DNA from: Ciona savignyi
Lineage: Eukaryota > Chordata > Ascidiacea > Phlebobranchia > Cionidae
Direction of reading: 5' to 3'
Assembly (NCBI GenBank): GCA_000149265.1
Contig: CH003138.1
Location: forward strand, 62,001 to 126,000
Length of the DNA stretch: 64,000 bases
In this document: positions 46,999 to 59,479 of the stretch, in pieces
Numbering within the stretch: the first letter of the stretch is position 1
Layout: each line of letters starts with the position of its first letter
Program-made: the position numbers and the translations under genes
Notes under the pieces: model-generated
Databases searched by the model: none
The model's input: the letters and a program-made list of their open reading frames with translations, nothing else
What the model was told of the DNA's origin: nothing

Positions 46999-49900
46999 AT
47001 GAATAACTGCAACGGAAAACACGTTATCTCGGGCGGCAATGAAGACGCCGTGACGTTTCTTAGATCGGTGTTCGATCTTGTAATAAAGGAGGGAGTGGAG
47101 AAGGTAAAGGATGCCTCGACACCCGTCATCGACTTTAAGAACCCAGAAGAGTTGGAACAAATATTAGACTTGAAGATTCCGATGCAATCGTCCAGCCATG
47201 ACCAGTTGCTGCATTACTGCGAGCAGGTGTTCAAATACAGCGTAAAGACAGGTTAGTACATTATATTTCAGATAATTAGGGGTTTGGTGTCATTGAACAG
47301 CAGTACAAACACGGGAAAACTGACTTTAGGGCGAATGGGGCACAAAGTGTTCCGTACCATGGAATGTTAGGAGGAGGATATTCATCTTTATCCCCGTGGA
47401 TGGGAAAACCAAGGGGGTTAACACACGGGCAATCGTCAGATCACCTTGCGCCCATCGTCGGGTTACCGGAGCTATTGCAGTGTGTTGTATATGATAGATA
47501 CGTTCCTTTAATTTGGTAGAACCCATTAATCCACTGGGTTCAGGCAATGTCCGTAAAGTGCCTTGGCCAAGGACACAACCGACTAGCTAGCGACCAGTTT
47601 CGCACCTTCAACCTTTCGATTGAAAGGCGACGCACTTAACCGTTAGACCAACGGGCCAACAATATAGGACTAAATCGAACATCGGCTAAAACATGCAACT
47701 GATGTTTTAAAACTTAAATGTGTTGGCTGTTTTTACTGCATTGTGTTTAAAAGTGTTTCCTTACGCAGTTATAAAACAAATATATAATTAAGCTGCAATG
47801 ATAAAACGTTCAAACTTGTGTATACAGTGGTCCCTATCACTACATGGTAACATGACTAGCCGCAACATGAGCCGGTTATCTGGGATCGATCAATACGAGT
47901 TGTGCAGCTTACCAGACTGTATGATTGACAGCACTTCCGCTGTTTATGCACTGTCGTAATAGATACCCGATATGCCGATAACATATTATAATTTTAACAA
48001 AACACAGCATAGTCCACTACTATTTTTAGCATGGTAAATGTACCAAACCGAAAAGTGGTAACTTACTACTAAAACACACAGTTAAAGCGGGTAATTAATA
48101 ATTACTGACACGTGTGCGCCTGTGTTTATTTAAAATCCCAACATCCTATACGTCCAAATAAATGAGGACAATATCTGATAAATATTAAATAGTACGTCAT
48201 ATTAATAAGGATTTTTGGACAATTTGATTTTCATTTATGTTTATGCTTTCCCCACAACTACATAAGTGGACAGCAAAATATGTTTGACCAATACTTACGT
48301 TAAATTAGCACCAAAATCATTCGAATTGATGCTATCTCGACCTAACAAATAAAAATCAGCAGTCAAACAAATAATGGATTTCAAATTTCAGCACATCCGC
48401 ACTTCTTCAATCAGTTGTATGCCGGGTTGGATCCATATGGGTTTGCTGGCCAAGTTGTCACCGACGTATTAAACACTTCAATGTGAGTAAAAACAGTTCT
48501 ATGTTTGATTCGCAACAACGATGGTTATTATCGGTTTCATTTTAATTCCAAAGGAAACACATTTCTGCGTAACGCTAGTGACAGGCATGTGCGGTCGCCA
48601 TGCCATTGGGTAGAGTTCTTTATCGAATCAGGTTGAAACTTTCAGAAATCGTAACTGCCATGCCCATAGTTTGCCTCGAATATAATTTTTTTAAAACGTG
48701 AGGAAAATTCCCGCTATCGGGAAAATTGTAAGAAAAGGTCAATTTTCAACATTTTTGGCGTTATTGCCAATATCTCCGGATTAGAAAGCAATATCTACCT
48801 GAAATTTATCCTAAATTTAAAGAACTAGAACACGAATCAGAAAACACAACTCAAATGTAAATTAAAATCCGACTGATTAGGCTGGTGGTTTAGTGCGTTG
48901 CTTTTCAGTCATAGGGTTGCAGGTACGAAACTGGTCGCTTGCAACTGGGTTGTGTCATTGGACAAGGCACTTTCAGACATTGCCTGAAACCCAGTGGATT
49001 TACTGGTTCTACCAAATTTAAGGAACGTGTAAATCATACACAACACACTGCAATAGCTTTATTAACCCGACGGTGGGCGCGAGGTGATCTGACGATTGCC
49101 TGTGTGTTAACCCCCTTCGTTTTCCCATTCACGGGGATAAATATGAATATCCTATTCAACCCTCATTATACCCAGTGTACCTTGAAACAAAATATGCCTA
49201 ATCAAGTATAAATAAGACGTAAACAAATATTTAAGATAAAAATATATATTTTAAATATGAACAAAAAAGATGCGTATGCCCCAAACCTATCTGTCACCCT
49301 TTTCCGAAAAATCAGCATTTATTAAATTAAATTCTGGGTAAATTGCGTCAGGGTAATTTCTGAGACACCCAAGAACATAAAAGCACGATTGCCGCTTTGC
49401 GTATGTTTGGCACCAGTTATTCTTTTTGCAAGCAGAAAACTATAGCGTTTACTCAAAAGGGTTTTTGAAATAGATGTGGTTCACACGCGGTCCCTCTAAA
49501 TACTAAAGGACCGCTTGGAGCGCATGGAGCGCTTAAATCGCTTGGAGCGCTTGGATCGCTTACTATACTTCGTAATTACAAAAGCCATGATAATAATGTT
49601 ATGGTTGGGGTCAAAGTTAGTTTTGGGGTTAAGATTAGTGTTTGGGACAGGGTTAGAATTACTTTCCATAGCAATCTAAGTGATCCAAGCGATTCAAGCG
49701 CTCCAAGCGGTCCTGTAGTATTTAGAGGCATCCGTTTACACGTGCTTGAAACTCTTGTTATTATTGTATTTCTCCAATCTTTTTTCTTGTTAATTATTGT
49801 TTCACGTTGAAAATTCGTTCCAGTCAGGCAATTTGGTAAGATTTTTGTCAAAACGAGTTTCAGTTAAAATATCATCAATGTGGGTAGATTATGAATGTAC

Positions 49901-52900
49901 TCAAAATGTAAATTTAAACCTAGTCTTTTTCAGCCGCGATTTTTTAGTTAGTCAATACCTAGGAAAATCATTTAGACAATCACTCCAAATAATAAAGAAT
50001 TTTTTACTGTATAGCTTAAATTAAGAAAATTAAGATTACTCGAAAAAAATCATAAACATTTTTAAACATTATTTTTATTTATATATATTAACTTTCAGGG
50101 ATCAACACCAGTTTTCGTTTAGTTTTAATAAATTAAATGTTCTCTGTAGTTTCAACTCGTACCTACGTTTACTGCAGAAATTTTATATCGATAATAAATT
50201 TAAATATTCCACATCCACCAGTTACACCTACGAAGTGGCTCCAGTGTTCGTGCTGATGGAGAAGTATCTCTTACGTCATGTCCGTCAACTCATCGGATAC
50301 GAGGGCGGGGACGGGACCTTCTCACCAGGTTCGATTTCATGATATCGTTTATTAACCCCTGTAAAAATCGTTCAGTCCAAATAAATTTCTGAAATATATA
50401 TTTATGTGCGAGAATTTCCTCAGCAGGTTGGTAATTCATTAAGTTTCATTTTGGACTTAACTGAGCCTTACACATATAAACCAACAATTTATTAATAATT
50501 TATCCCTTTTCCAACACAGGAGGATCGTATTCTAACATGCTGGGGATGAATTTGGCACGATTCAACAAATTCCCCCAGGTCGTGCGAGTTGGTATGAGGG
50601 GGCTTCCGCGGATTGTTGCCTTCGTGTCCTCACAGTCACATTACTCGAATAAGAAGAACGCGGCTTTGCTCGGGATCGGCATTGATGACGTTATTCCTGT
50701 TGCTACTGACAACTGCGGGAGGATGCTCACTAGCGACCTCAAGAGGAAGATTGAAGAATCGAAGGAAGAGGTTTGTTAATAAACTTACTGTTTGCTAAAA
50801 TACGACGGGCACGGGTCATTATTTGGCGTTATCGTTTAAATGCGAGCAATTCTGTCTAACGTCTGTTTAGTTCTCTTGTGGGGATTGAATTAAAAATCTT
50901 TATAACCGACGGACGTATTAGGAATTCTCTGTACCATTATGTGATGAATCATCAAATGCTCATTAGTTTGTGGTTTACAATAATGATCAGATGGAATGTT
51001 ACTGTACGCAGGTTGAAACATTTTCCCTGATTACTTGTGATTGCGGGCTACACTAAAGTCTAGTGTGTAACATCGTGTTTACTATGCAATATATTGTAGG
51101 GTGCTGTGCCGTTTCTTGTGGTAGGAACGTGTGGAACAACAGTGCTTGGTGCATTCGACCCTGTGGATGAAATTGCTGATATATGTCAAGATAATAACAT
51201 CTGGTTACACATTGATGTAAGTATTTTACCCAACTGTATATTACGGCCAATCCCTGTCATTGCAAATTATTTACGTAGCTAAACGGAAATACGAGAAAAT
51301 AATTCCATTTCTTCATTGACGTAAGACATGGACAGGAAGGTAAATAGTACGCAATATGTTATACAAACAATGCCAACTTTTACCTGCTGATGGAAATCAG
51401 TTGTTATGTTATATGGCTTCGATAAAGAATACCTTGGTTATTCACATAGGTTTTATATTAATTTGACGTTCCATCTTCGTAGGCTGCTTGGGGAGGAGGA
51501 GTGTTGCTTTCGTCCAAACACCGACATCTGTGCAAGGGAATACACAGGTACATGGCGTCATATGTGTCTGTGTAAACTTTAAATCTATAGGATGTCCGTA
51601 GATCAAACATCTATATCATTGTAATAGAGTAAGTAATTCGAATATATATCTTGTAATACTTACTGACTGTGAAATACCAAACATAATTAGATTCTCATAT
51701 TAGGAGTGACTCAGTTGCCTGGAACCCTCATAAAATGATGATGGCTCCATTGCAATGCTGTATCTTCGTCACCAAACACGACAATGTCATGAAGAATTGT
51801 CAGTCAATTCAAGTACCATATCTATTTCAACCTGACAAGACACTGTACAGCCCAGAGTATGATATTGGAAGCAAAGTTATTCAGTGTGGGAGGAAGGTTC
51901 GATTGAATGATGACTTTGCTATTTTATTTTAAAATTATATTGACTGAAATGTAAAAACGTGGTGTTTCTCGATAAACATGGTTAGGATTATCATCCACGA
52001 GGATATAAATGAACCAACCATCCACACACTGTAATAGCTCCAGCAAATCGACTGTGGGCACGAGGTGTCTTACGATACCCGTGGATAAAGCCTGGCTTCC
52101 AACCCACGAGGATATAAATGAACCAACCACTTACACACTATAGTAGCTCTAAAACACGACTGTGGCCATGAGGTGTCTTACGATACCCATGGATAAATCA
52201 TGGCTTCCCACCCACGAGGATATATATAAACCAACCACCCAAACACTTTAATAGCTCCAGTAACTCGACTGTGGACATGAGATGTCTTACGATACCCATG
52301 GATAAAGCCTGGCTTCCCACCCACGAGGATATAAATGAACCAACCATCCACACACTGTAATAGCTCCAGCAACTCGACTGTGGGTTGGGGTATTTTTCTA
52401 TATTGATTGATAAATCCTGGCTTCCCAACAACGAGTGGTTTAAATGTTGAAGCCACTAGACCAGTGGTTCTTAACCTTTCTGGTACCGCGCCTCCCTTGC
52501 TCGATAAATGTCAGTTTACGCCTCCCATCTTTCAATACAAAAATACAATTTCAATTACCTTTTTATTAAGAATCACAAATCAGTAAGACACTTGACATTG
52601 TTTTTTTGTAAACTAGCTCTTTTATACGTGGTTTAATCCTAGAGAGTGCACACCGCAAGTATCCTTCAACTTCCAGTCTGTTTCTATACTTGGTTTTGAT
52701 GGCAACTAGTGTAGAAAATGTGTTATAAATTTATTAAAGCTCGCGCCAGCCTAAAAATATCTGCACGCACCCCTGGGGAGGAGTGCTCCCCAGGTTAAAA
52801 ACCAATGCACTAGACTGTGTTTGTAAGATGTTTTACGTTACCCGAGTTGCGATTTTACACCAATTTCCTTTGCGATTTCAGGTCGACGTATTTAAGTTAT

Positions 52901-53554
52901 GGCTGATGATGAAAGCGCACGGCAACATTGGTTTGGAAAGTAGAATCAACAAAGCGTTCGATAACGCACAGTACTTGGCAGAATTAGTGAAGAAAACAGA
53001 TGGGTTTAAACTCGTGTGCGATGTAAGTGTAAAATTCAGTGATAAAGTGGCTTCACAAGCCTTGGAGATTAGTGAACAAAATTAGATATATTGCCACAAC
53101 AGTCATTATTCTAAAATGGTAATTCATCAACATACCAATGCTTTATCAGTACCGCATGGTATTTTCGGGACCAAAAATAGAAAGCACATGGGTGGAACTC
53201 AATATCGATTGTGCGGCGGAACCATCGATTAAATTGAGCACTTTATTGTCAAATATTTTGTTCATGTATCACTATTTTCAGCCCGAATGCACGAATGTTT
53301 GCTTCTGGTATCTTCCGAAGAGATTGCGTGAACTTGAGTGGCGGCTTGATGATAAAGCTTTCTGTCAGAAGGTGGCAGCAGTGCCTCCCATTGTCAAAGA
53401 AAAGATGACAACTACCGGAAGCTTGTTAGTCGGATACCAACCGTTAGCCGGCATGCCAAGTTTCTTTAGAATGGTCGTTATTAACGACGAACTGACCAAG
53501 AGCGACATGCATTTCGTTATAAATGAAATCGATAAACTAGGACAAGATATATAA
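46999..53554 (+). CDS. CSAD: PLP-dependent amino acid decarboxylase, cysteine sulfinate/glutamate decarboxylase group (CSAD-like), complete
   Basis: Nine exons: 46999-47251, 48392-48482, 50222-50328, 50520-50770, 51100-51216, 51483-51547, 51704-51896, 52882-53022 and 53282-53554. They total 1491 bp, or 496 residues, and phases match at every join. Family signatures in order: [88 protein letters not shown], then [16 protein letters not shown] with the PLP-binding Lys, [17 protein letters not shown], and [16 protein letters not shown]. The length and the lack of a long N-terminal extension fit CSAD or GADL1 rather than GAD65/67. CSAD makes hypotaurine from cysteine sulfinate; GAD makes GABA; GADL1 acts on aspartate. 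Substrate cannot be fixed from sequence alone. The catalytic loop is unusual ([15 protein letters not shown]; relatives have Asp before the last Lys). AATAAA lies at 53781. Confidence 0.92.
47372..47662 (-). mobile_element. tRNA-derived SINE copy C (minus)
   Basis: Nearly full-length copy in the first decarboxylase intron. It reads from the tail (TATCCCCGTGGATGGGAAAAC) to the head, which ends AACCGTTAGACCAACGGGCC. This is the reverse complement of the tRNA-like A-box end of copy B. Confidence 0.85.
48868..49160 (+). mobile_element. tRNA-derived SINE copy D (plus)
   Basis: Full-length but more diverged copy in intron 2 of the decarboxylase gene. The head is GATTAGGCTGGTGGTTTAGT, the B-box region GGTTGCAGGTACGAAACTGG, and the tail GGGCGCGAGGTGATCTGACG. 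Confidence 0.82.
49493..49728. mobile_element. Palindromic foldback element, 236 bp, 30-bp terminal inverted repeats
   Basis: The left arm is 49493-49522 and the right arm 49699-49728. The arms are reverse complements at 29 of 30 bases (CCTCTAAATACTAAAGGACC against the same with one change). Inside, both arms continue with repeats of the type GCTTGGAGCGCTTGGATCGC. No clear target duplication was seen. It is probably a non-autonomous DNA element. Confidence 0.7.
51990..52400 (-). repeat. 109-bp minisatellite array 4 (about 4 diverged copies)
   Basis: Same unit and orientation as array 1, in the decarboxylase intron 51897-52881. Copies are more diverged than in arrays 1-3, and the ends are ragged. 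A hAT-type element follows immediately. Confidence 0.9.
52462..52807. mobile_element. Non-autonomous hAT-type element with perfect 8-bp target duplication
   Basis: 346 bp bounded by inverted ends CAGTGGTTCTTAACC and GGTTAAAAACCAATG (13 of 15 pair). It is flanked on both sides by CACTAGAC (52454-52461 and 52808-52815). The start CAG and the 8-bp duplication are typical of hAT transposons. It contains no transposase. Confidence 0.85.
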
Positions 53555-53780
53555 CATTTGTGGATTTTAATTATCGTCAATTTATTCATGAACTCGCAGA
53601 CCGAACCATTTAACTTTCAGCATTATTTAACGTTAAATATAAAGAGCAAAGCACATGTTTCGGATGTTGATCTTAATTCGAATTTCACATCTTTCTAAAT
53701 ATCTTTTTTATTTATTTTCTAAATCATTGTTACTATTGGTAAAACCATTGACAAAACAGTCAATATAAAAAAATAGAGTA

Positions 53781-53786
53781 AATAAA
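53781..53786 (+). promoter_or_regulatory. Candidate polyA signal of the decarboxylase gene
   Basis: AATAAA 227 bp after the stop codon. A second copy lies at 53838-53843. Confidence 0.6.
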
Positions 53787-53849
53787 GACCTAGATATAAT
53801 ACAACAAAACTACTACACGTCAATCTAAGTATCTCACAATAAAAAAAGT

Positions 53850-54420
53850 GTTTCACAGTAATAAAAAAATTACAGAAAGTACTATATTAAAAATCTTTTT
53901 TTTTGTTCCAGCATATTAAGTGACTTGTATCTAATAGGTTTACTTTGTAAGCTTAATTTTGTACGATAGTACAATATATTAGTTTAATGTGTTATGCATT
54001 TTCTCGGGTATTTATGTGCTGCTTCTTAGGACATCTGTCGTAATGGTTGCGCATTAGATGTCGAAGCTTGATTCGCCACATTTTGCAGTAGTTATACCAG
54101 ATCATGATATATAATTGTATTGCTTTTAAACTTAAAATCAATTGTCTTATCCAGTCTGGAAATATCGCCTAACTAACAATATTTGCGTCGAAAATAATAA
54201 TATTGTGTCGTACTTTTTGTATTCTTGGTTCTGTATTTTAAAAAAAGAAAAAACGAACAAAAACAATATGTATCCCATTTTTTTCAAATGAGACCATAAT
54301 AATTAATCAGTTGTGTTAATAGTAGAAAGAATTAGCCCGGGTATTTCAGGCTAAGTAGGGTTTAAAGCAAATGCTTAAAAAATTCAAAATATAAATTACT
54401 TAAAATATTAGATTCTTTTA
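53850..54420. other. AT-rich spacer without recognisable features
   Basis: No open frame, array or element is visible between the polyA signals of the decarboxylase gene and the first retroelement relic. Confidence 0.6.
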
Positions 54421-54460
54421 ATGGACACTAAAATTAATATTAAATTAATAATTGCCTGTA

Positions 54461-54550
54461 GTCATGTTTCTTTTATTCGTCCCAACAGTAATAAACACAA
54501 CGAAATAATGGAATACCATAACTTGGTTAAAACACAAGAACATGTAAAAG
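54461..54550 (+). repeat. LTR-like repeat, left copy
   Basis: Shares about 90 bp of interrupted identity with 56117-56207 (ATGTTTCTT, ATTCGT, AACAGTA, ACGAAATAATGGA, GGTTAAAACACAAGAA, AAAGCCCG in the same order). It probably belongs to the terminal or flanking part of the gypsy-like family. Confidence 0.5.
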
Positions 54551-54639
54551 CCCGATTCGGTTCACAGACCCTACATTTCTCTCCCAGAACCGGATTTATT
54601 ATTTTTTAGAGGCCGTCCTCTTTTTTTGGGTTTAGCAAC

Positions 54640-55916
54640 TGTGACAGGTTGTGAACGGTCAACGACGGCAGGCTTAAGGTGGTCAATGGATACATTTTAA
54701 TGTTTTCTAGACATATCTACTGTAAAATATTTTTCACTGCAATTTAACACTTTAAACAGGCCATCATTTGGAGGGTTTAAAGTAGAACCATATGCGTCTT
54801 TGCGAACAAAAACAAATTCACAGTTATAAAGTGAACGCGGAAGTGACACAGGATAAATGCGATGTCGTGACATTGCTATTGGTAATACATTTTTAATAAA
54901 TTTGCTTAATGAATGGAGAAATTCTGATGGTTCAGCGGCATTGCGTATTGCACTGGGAAAATCGCCAGGTACCGGTAGCGTAATTGTGGTTCCATACAAT
55001 TCTTCACTTGTCGTTTTGAGTTCATCTTTTGTCACAGATCGGATTCCTAACAGAACCCACGGCAACTTCTATCCAATTATCCAATTAGGGGTGTTTATCC
55101 GGGCCATGAGTGAGCTTTTAAGGTGTCTATGGAACCGTTCAACCAAACCGTTCGCTTGAGCATGAAATGATGTCGTGCAAATTTGTTTGATACCCATCAA
55201 CTGGGTAACTATGTTGCCCAAAGTTGCGACGTGAATTGTGCTTCTCTGTCTGAAGAGATCTAGGTTGGTACACCATATCGAGCGACCCAGTGAAATATAA
55301 ATGCTTGCGCACAAGTCTCTGTGGTCGCATATGGGATGGGGATTGCTTCCGGCCACCTGCTAAATCAATCAACAATGGTAAATAGATATCAATTGCCGCG
55401 AGATGGCACATACGGTCCGACAATGTCAATGTTAATATGTTGGAATCGGTTTGTTGGTAGGGGATAGTGTTGCAGCGGAGCACGAGTATGTCGATGTGTT
55501 TTTGCTTTCTGACAGGCCAAGCTCTGTTCAGCCCACGTACAAACTTGCTTCCGTGCCAAGTCCGTGCCAGGCGAACATTGACAACACAAGCTTTTGTGTA
55601 GTGCGATTTGATGGATGAGCAAGCATATGCACCAAGTCAAAAACCTTTCTCAAAAATCACAAAACGTGCAGATTAATCTTTGTTTAATTGTCTGGTACTT
55701 TTCTAGTTCTGGAGGCTCTTCAAGTCAATTTAATAGTCGGTTTGCTGTTTGCTGATCCAAGGATGAAACTACGTAGTAGTACTTGGTTCGATCTCTGTAA
55801 ATTTTCCTCAAGGCAAACTGTGCCTCTGACTGCTGAAACCACACACTTGGTTGTGTACTCCAAAACGTAGGCAGCTTTAGAGAGAAAGTATTTTGATGGG
55901 CTTTTTGATTTTCCAT
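54640..55916 (-). mobile_element. Gypsy-like LTR retroelement relic, minus strand: gag fragment joined to integrase
   Basis: 55725-55916 reads as a short gag-like segment (FWSTQPSVWFQQSEAQFALR). After it, from about 55690 down to 54697, come the integrase zinc-binding part (CQKAKTHRHTRAP), the core (ATLGNIVTQLMGIKQICTTS, QANGLVERFHRHLKSSLMAR) and the C-terminal part (PWVLLGIRSVTKDELKTT). Protease, reverse transcriptase and RNase H are missing between them. Several frameshifts break the frame, so this is a dead copy with an internal deletion. Confidence 0.8.
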
Positions 55917-55984
55917 GTTTTGCTTTGCATAGTCTTCAAGGAATTACTTTTCTTGAAATCGGGATCACCAATGTATACTCCGAC

Positions 55985-56115
55985 TATCGGAGACCATGTG
56001 GCGATTATCTACGTTTAAACTCAGTTACGCAAGCCGACCAATATAGCATACCGCACATTCAGGACTTTGCTTTCCAACTAGCTGGATCAGTCGTTTTATC
56101 GGATGTCATCAATGT
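55985..56115 (+). mobile_element. Small reverse transcriptase fragment of the same gypsy-like family (plus strand)
   Basis: CGDYLRLNSVTQADQYSIPH and IQDFAFQLAGSVVLSDV match the finger/palm start of gypsy reverse transcriptase. They correspond to the better copy at about 57970-58080. The fragment ends abruptly on both sides. Confidence 0.75.
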
Positions 56116-56116
56116 A

Positions 56117-56207
56117 GTAATGTTTCTTGTATTCGTGCAAACAGTAAAATAATAACGAAATAATGGATTAAACACAACGTGGTTAAAACACAAGAAAAGG
56201 GCAAAGC
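56117..56207 (+). repeat. LTR-like repeat, right copy
   Basis: Partner of 54461-54550, in the same orientation. It directly follows the reverse transcriptase fragment, so one of the copies may be a recombination join rather than a true LTR. Confidence 0.45.
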
Positions 56208-56880
56208 CCGCTGGGACGTAGCCAGGTCGCTACATGCCAACATATATTCCAAATTATTAATTATATCTATTTATTTAACAGCGGTATCCCACAAGAATTT
56301 CATTTACCAGGTTGTCACAATTATCAAACTGTAAAGTTGAATTGCATAATGTCTAAACGTACCATTAGTTTGTTTAGCAAGGGCCAATAATGTAAAACTG
56401 TATCATTAAAGGTAAATGTAAAGATCATCGACAAATTAGCAATCTTGTACTATTGCGTAACATTTTAGACAGACCAGACCGGAAATTATACTATTTAATT
56501 TATTATAAAACAGTGTTTGCTCCAATTAAGTGAAACTTATTTAAAATCTCAGGAACTGGAAAAACAAGGGACTGAAGGAGTGTTTATAGTTAGTAAAATA
56601 TCAGAAATAATAAAAAACTCCGTGCTTAGCTACTGTGATACGTTAGAAGTAATTGCTTAAAAGAATATACCATTATAAATATACATTTTAATAATTAATA
56701 ACACACTACGAAGCCTATTTTGAAATGTATTTGAGTTACATTGTACTTTAATAAATGCAAATAAAATAGAACTTTTAATGTTATATTTTGTCGTACATGT
56801 GTTATCCACAAATATTTTAAAACTCATTTTTACTGTATGCTATTTTTACCTAATAACTCTAGTGTTATTCAAAGTTGATA
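56208..56880. other. Spacer without recognisable features
   Basis: AT-rich, with no open frame or repeat that I can name, up to SINE copy E. Confidence 0.5.
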
Positions 56881-56882
56881 TA

Positions 56883-57164
56883 AGAAAGGATATTTATGTT
56901 TATCCCAGTAAATGGGAAAACCAAGGGGGTTAACACATGGGAAATCGTCAGATCATCTCGTGCCCATCGTCGGGTTACCGGAGCTATTGCAGTGTGTTGG
57001 GTATAATTCACACGTTCCTTTAATTTAGTAGAACCCATTAATGCTCTGGGTTTATCAAATGTCCTTTAAGTGCCTTGGCCAAAGACACAACCGACTAGAT
57101 AGCGATCAATTTCGTACCTTCAACCCTTCGGCCGAAAGGCGACGCACTAACCCGTCGAACTAAA
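56883..57164 (-). mobile_element. tRNA-derived SINE copy E (minus)
   Basis: Near full-length: tail TATCCCAGTAAATGGGAAAAC, body GTTACCGGAGCTATTGCAGT, and head end GCGACGCACTAACCCGTCGA. It lies just before the plus-strand retroelement relic. Confidence 0.82.
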
Positions 57165-57204
57165 AAATTAAGCAATTCGTTAAATTAATTTGCCCCAACT
57201 TAAA

Positions 57205-59330
57205 CCTAAAGAACTATGTTTCTACCATCATCGATTTGGTGACCGAGCACACAAATCCCAACAACCGTGCACTTATTAGGGAAACGCCTCCGCCGGCCGC
57301 TTCTAACAGCCTCTGCGGCCGGCAAGCAACAAAACCTATTCTATATTCGTGATCGGCGATCAAACCAGAGATTTCTGGTTGGCACTGGAACTGAAATCAG
57401 TGTTTACCCGGTTTCAACAATGCAACGCCGACAGCAAGCGTGTGGACGAATACTGATTGCAGCAAACGGAAGCAGCATCAAGACCTACGACATAACAACA
57501 ATCAAGCTGGATTTGGCACCTGGACAATTTTAATAGAAGTTTTCCTTGACAGACATGCCAAAGCCACTTTTAGGATCTTATTTTTTGCGCGTTCATTCAT
57601 TTATGGTGGATTTAAAGAATAATTGCCCTTTACACACGCAATCATTCTCCAGCATTCCATTCCGCAATTCCAACCAAACAGCCTTGCAACTAAACGCAAG
57701 CAGCAACATTTACGCACAACCACTAGCAAAATTCCCTATCATAACAACGCCGAATTTGACACTTCAACTCCAAAGCACCACGTGTAACATTATATTACGA
57801 CCACTGGCCTTCCGTACATGCAAGAGCCCGCCGCTCGTCATCGGAGAAGCTCGAACTAGCTAAAGCAGAGTTTGCAAAGATGTTAAAACTGGAAATTGTA
57901 AGAAGATCGTCGAGTCCATGGTCATCGCCTCTCCACGTGGTATCAAAAGCTTCAGGTTAGTGGAGAAAATGTGGTGACTATCGACGTTTAAACGCAGCTA
58001 CGCAAGCCGACCGATATAGCATACCGTCATTCAGGACTTAGCATTCGGCCTTGCTGGATCAGTCGTTTTTTCAAAAATAGATTTGGTGCGAGGCTGCTAC
58101 CAAGTCCCGGTTGCACAAGCGGACATTCCAAAGACAGCTGTTATAACCCTGTTTGAATTATATAATTACATGCAAATGTAATTTGGGTTGAAAAGTGCAG
58201 CTTAGACTTTTCAACGGTTAATGGACACCGTCTGTCAATCACTAGACTTCGCCTTCGTGTATTTAGACGATATTCTAGTTAGTAGCAACTCACAAAAGCA
58301 ACATCGTTCACATCTCATGCAGCTCTTTCATCGACTTACGGACAACGAGCTAGTAATAAATGTGGAGAAATGCATTTATAGAAAAATGAGATCGATTTTC
58401 CAGACCATGTGGTGTGTGGATTCAAGTGGTGTGCAACCCTTGTCAGCTAAAGTGTCAGCCATCCGACGTTTTCCACCGCCAGCCAACGGCCTTTAGGAGT
58501 TCGCTGGAATGATATACTTTTATTACAGATTCCTGCCATCGGCTGCTCCAACTATGTTACCGATTTATAAAGTGTTGGCTTCGAAACGTCCCAAATTGGA
58601 ATGGTCGGAAGAATTGCACGTCGCTTTTGAAGAAGAAAAACCTGCCCTGAAACGCGCAACTGTATTGAGCCACACCAGCAAGCACCTACTACTTTAATGA
58701 TCGACGCTTCAGACAAGGCTAATGGTGCAGTATTGAAGCAACACATTCAAGGTACGTGGCGGCCACTTGCATTTTTCAGTCGACATTTAAGACCAGCAGA
58801 AATAAAATATAGCACCTTCGATCGTGACTGTTGGCATTGTATTTGGCAGTTCGACATTTTCTGTATTTTCTAAAAGGCAGAGTTTTAACAGCATACACAG
58901 ACCACAACCCTTTAACAGCTGTTTCACAATTAAAACTTGAAGAGGTTGCAAGTGCGACGTCCGGTAAAACCATTTTGTGTGAAACCTCCACTGTGACCTC
59001 GAGACCAATTATTTTAAAGACATGGCAAAGAAAAGTTTTTGACTTGGTGCATATGCTTGCTCATCCATCGCGAGCACATTTAACATAGACAGATGTCACA
59101 CGAGGAGAATTCACTTAATTTTTTTCTCATGTTAGTTCACTTATGAAAGATGTACCTCAAGACATGTGAGGTCTTTTTTCTCTCTATTTAGCATTGTTGA
59201 TCGATTTAGCAGGTGGCCGGAAGCAATCCCCATCCCAGATGCGACCACAGAGACTTGTGCGCGAGCATTTATATTGCACTGGGTCGCTCGATATGGTGTA
59301 CCAAACCAAATATCTTCAGAAAAAGAAGCT
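57205..59330 (+). mobile_element. Gypsy-like LTR retroelement relic, plus strand: zinc knuckle, protease, RT, RNase H, integrase fragment
   Basis: In order: a zinc-knuckle relic (CFYHHRFGDRAHK near 57215); a protease-like segment 57330-57535 in which the active-site motif reads GTGTE, so the catalytic Asp is lost; a connector 57546-57863; and reverse transcriptase pieces from 57880, with the YLDDIL catalytic box near 58260. RNase H pieces follow (DASDKANGAVLKQ near 58700, AYTDHNPLTA near 58895). Then a very short zinc-domain piece (LVHMLAHPS near 59045) and an integrase core start (VDRFSRWPEAIPIP near 59200) that breaks off near 59325. Stops and frameshifts occur throughout, so no functional protein is possible. 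Confidence 0.85.
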
Positions 59331-59479
59331 TCCGGGGGTTTGGGTTGGGGTACAATTATGAAATCGCTCCTAGGAGCATCTCTAACAACTTTTTTTCTGT
59401 TAATTTTTTTACTCCTAAAATGTTTAACCCTGGTTAATTTATTCAATATCCAACTTTTAATACCATAAAAACACATTTT

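Noticed and set aside
49601..49810. Short plus-strand frame of 69 codons at the foldback element
   Set aside because: Lies across the inverted repeat in an intron and shows no domain.
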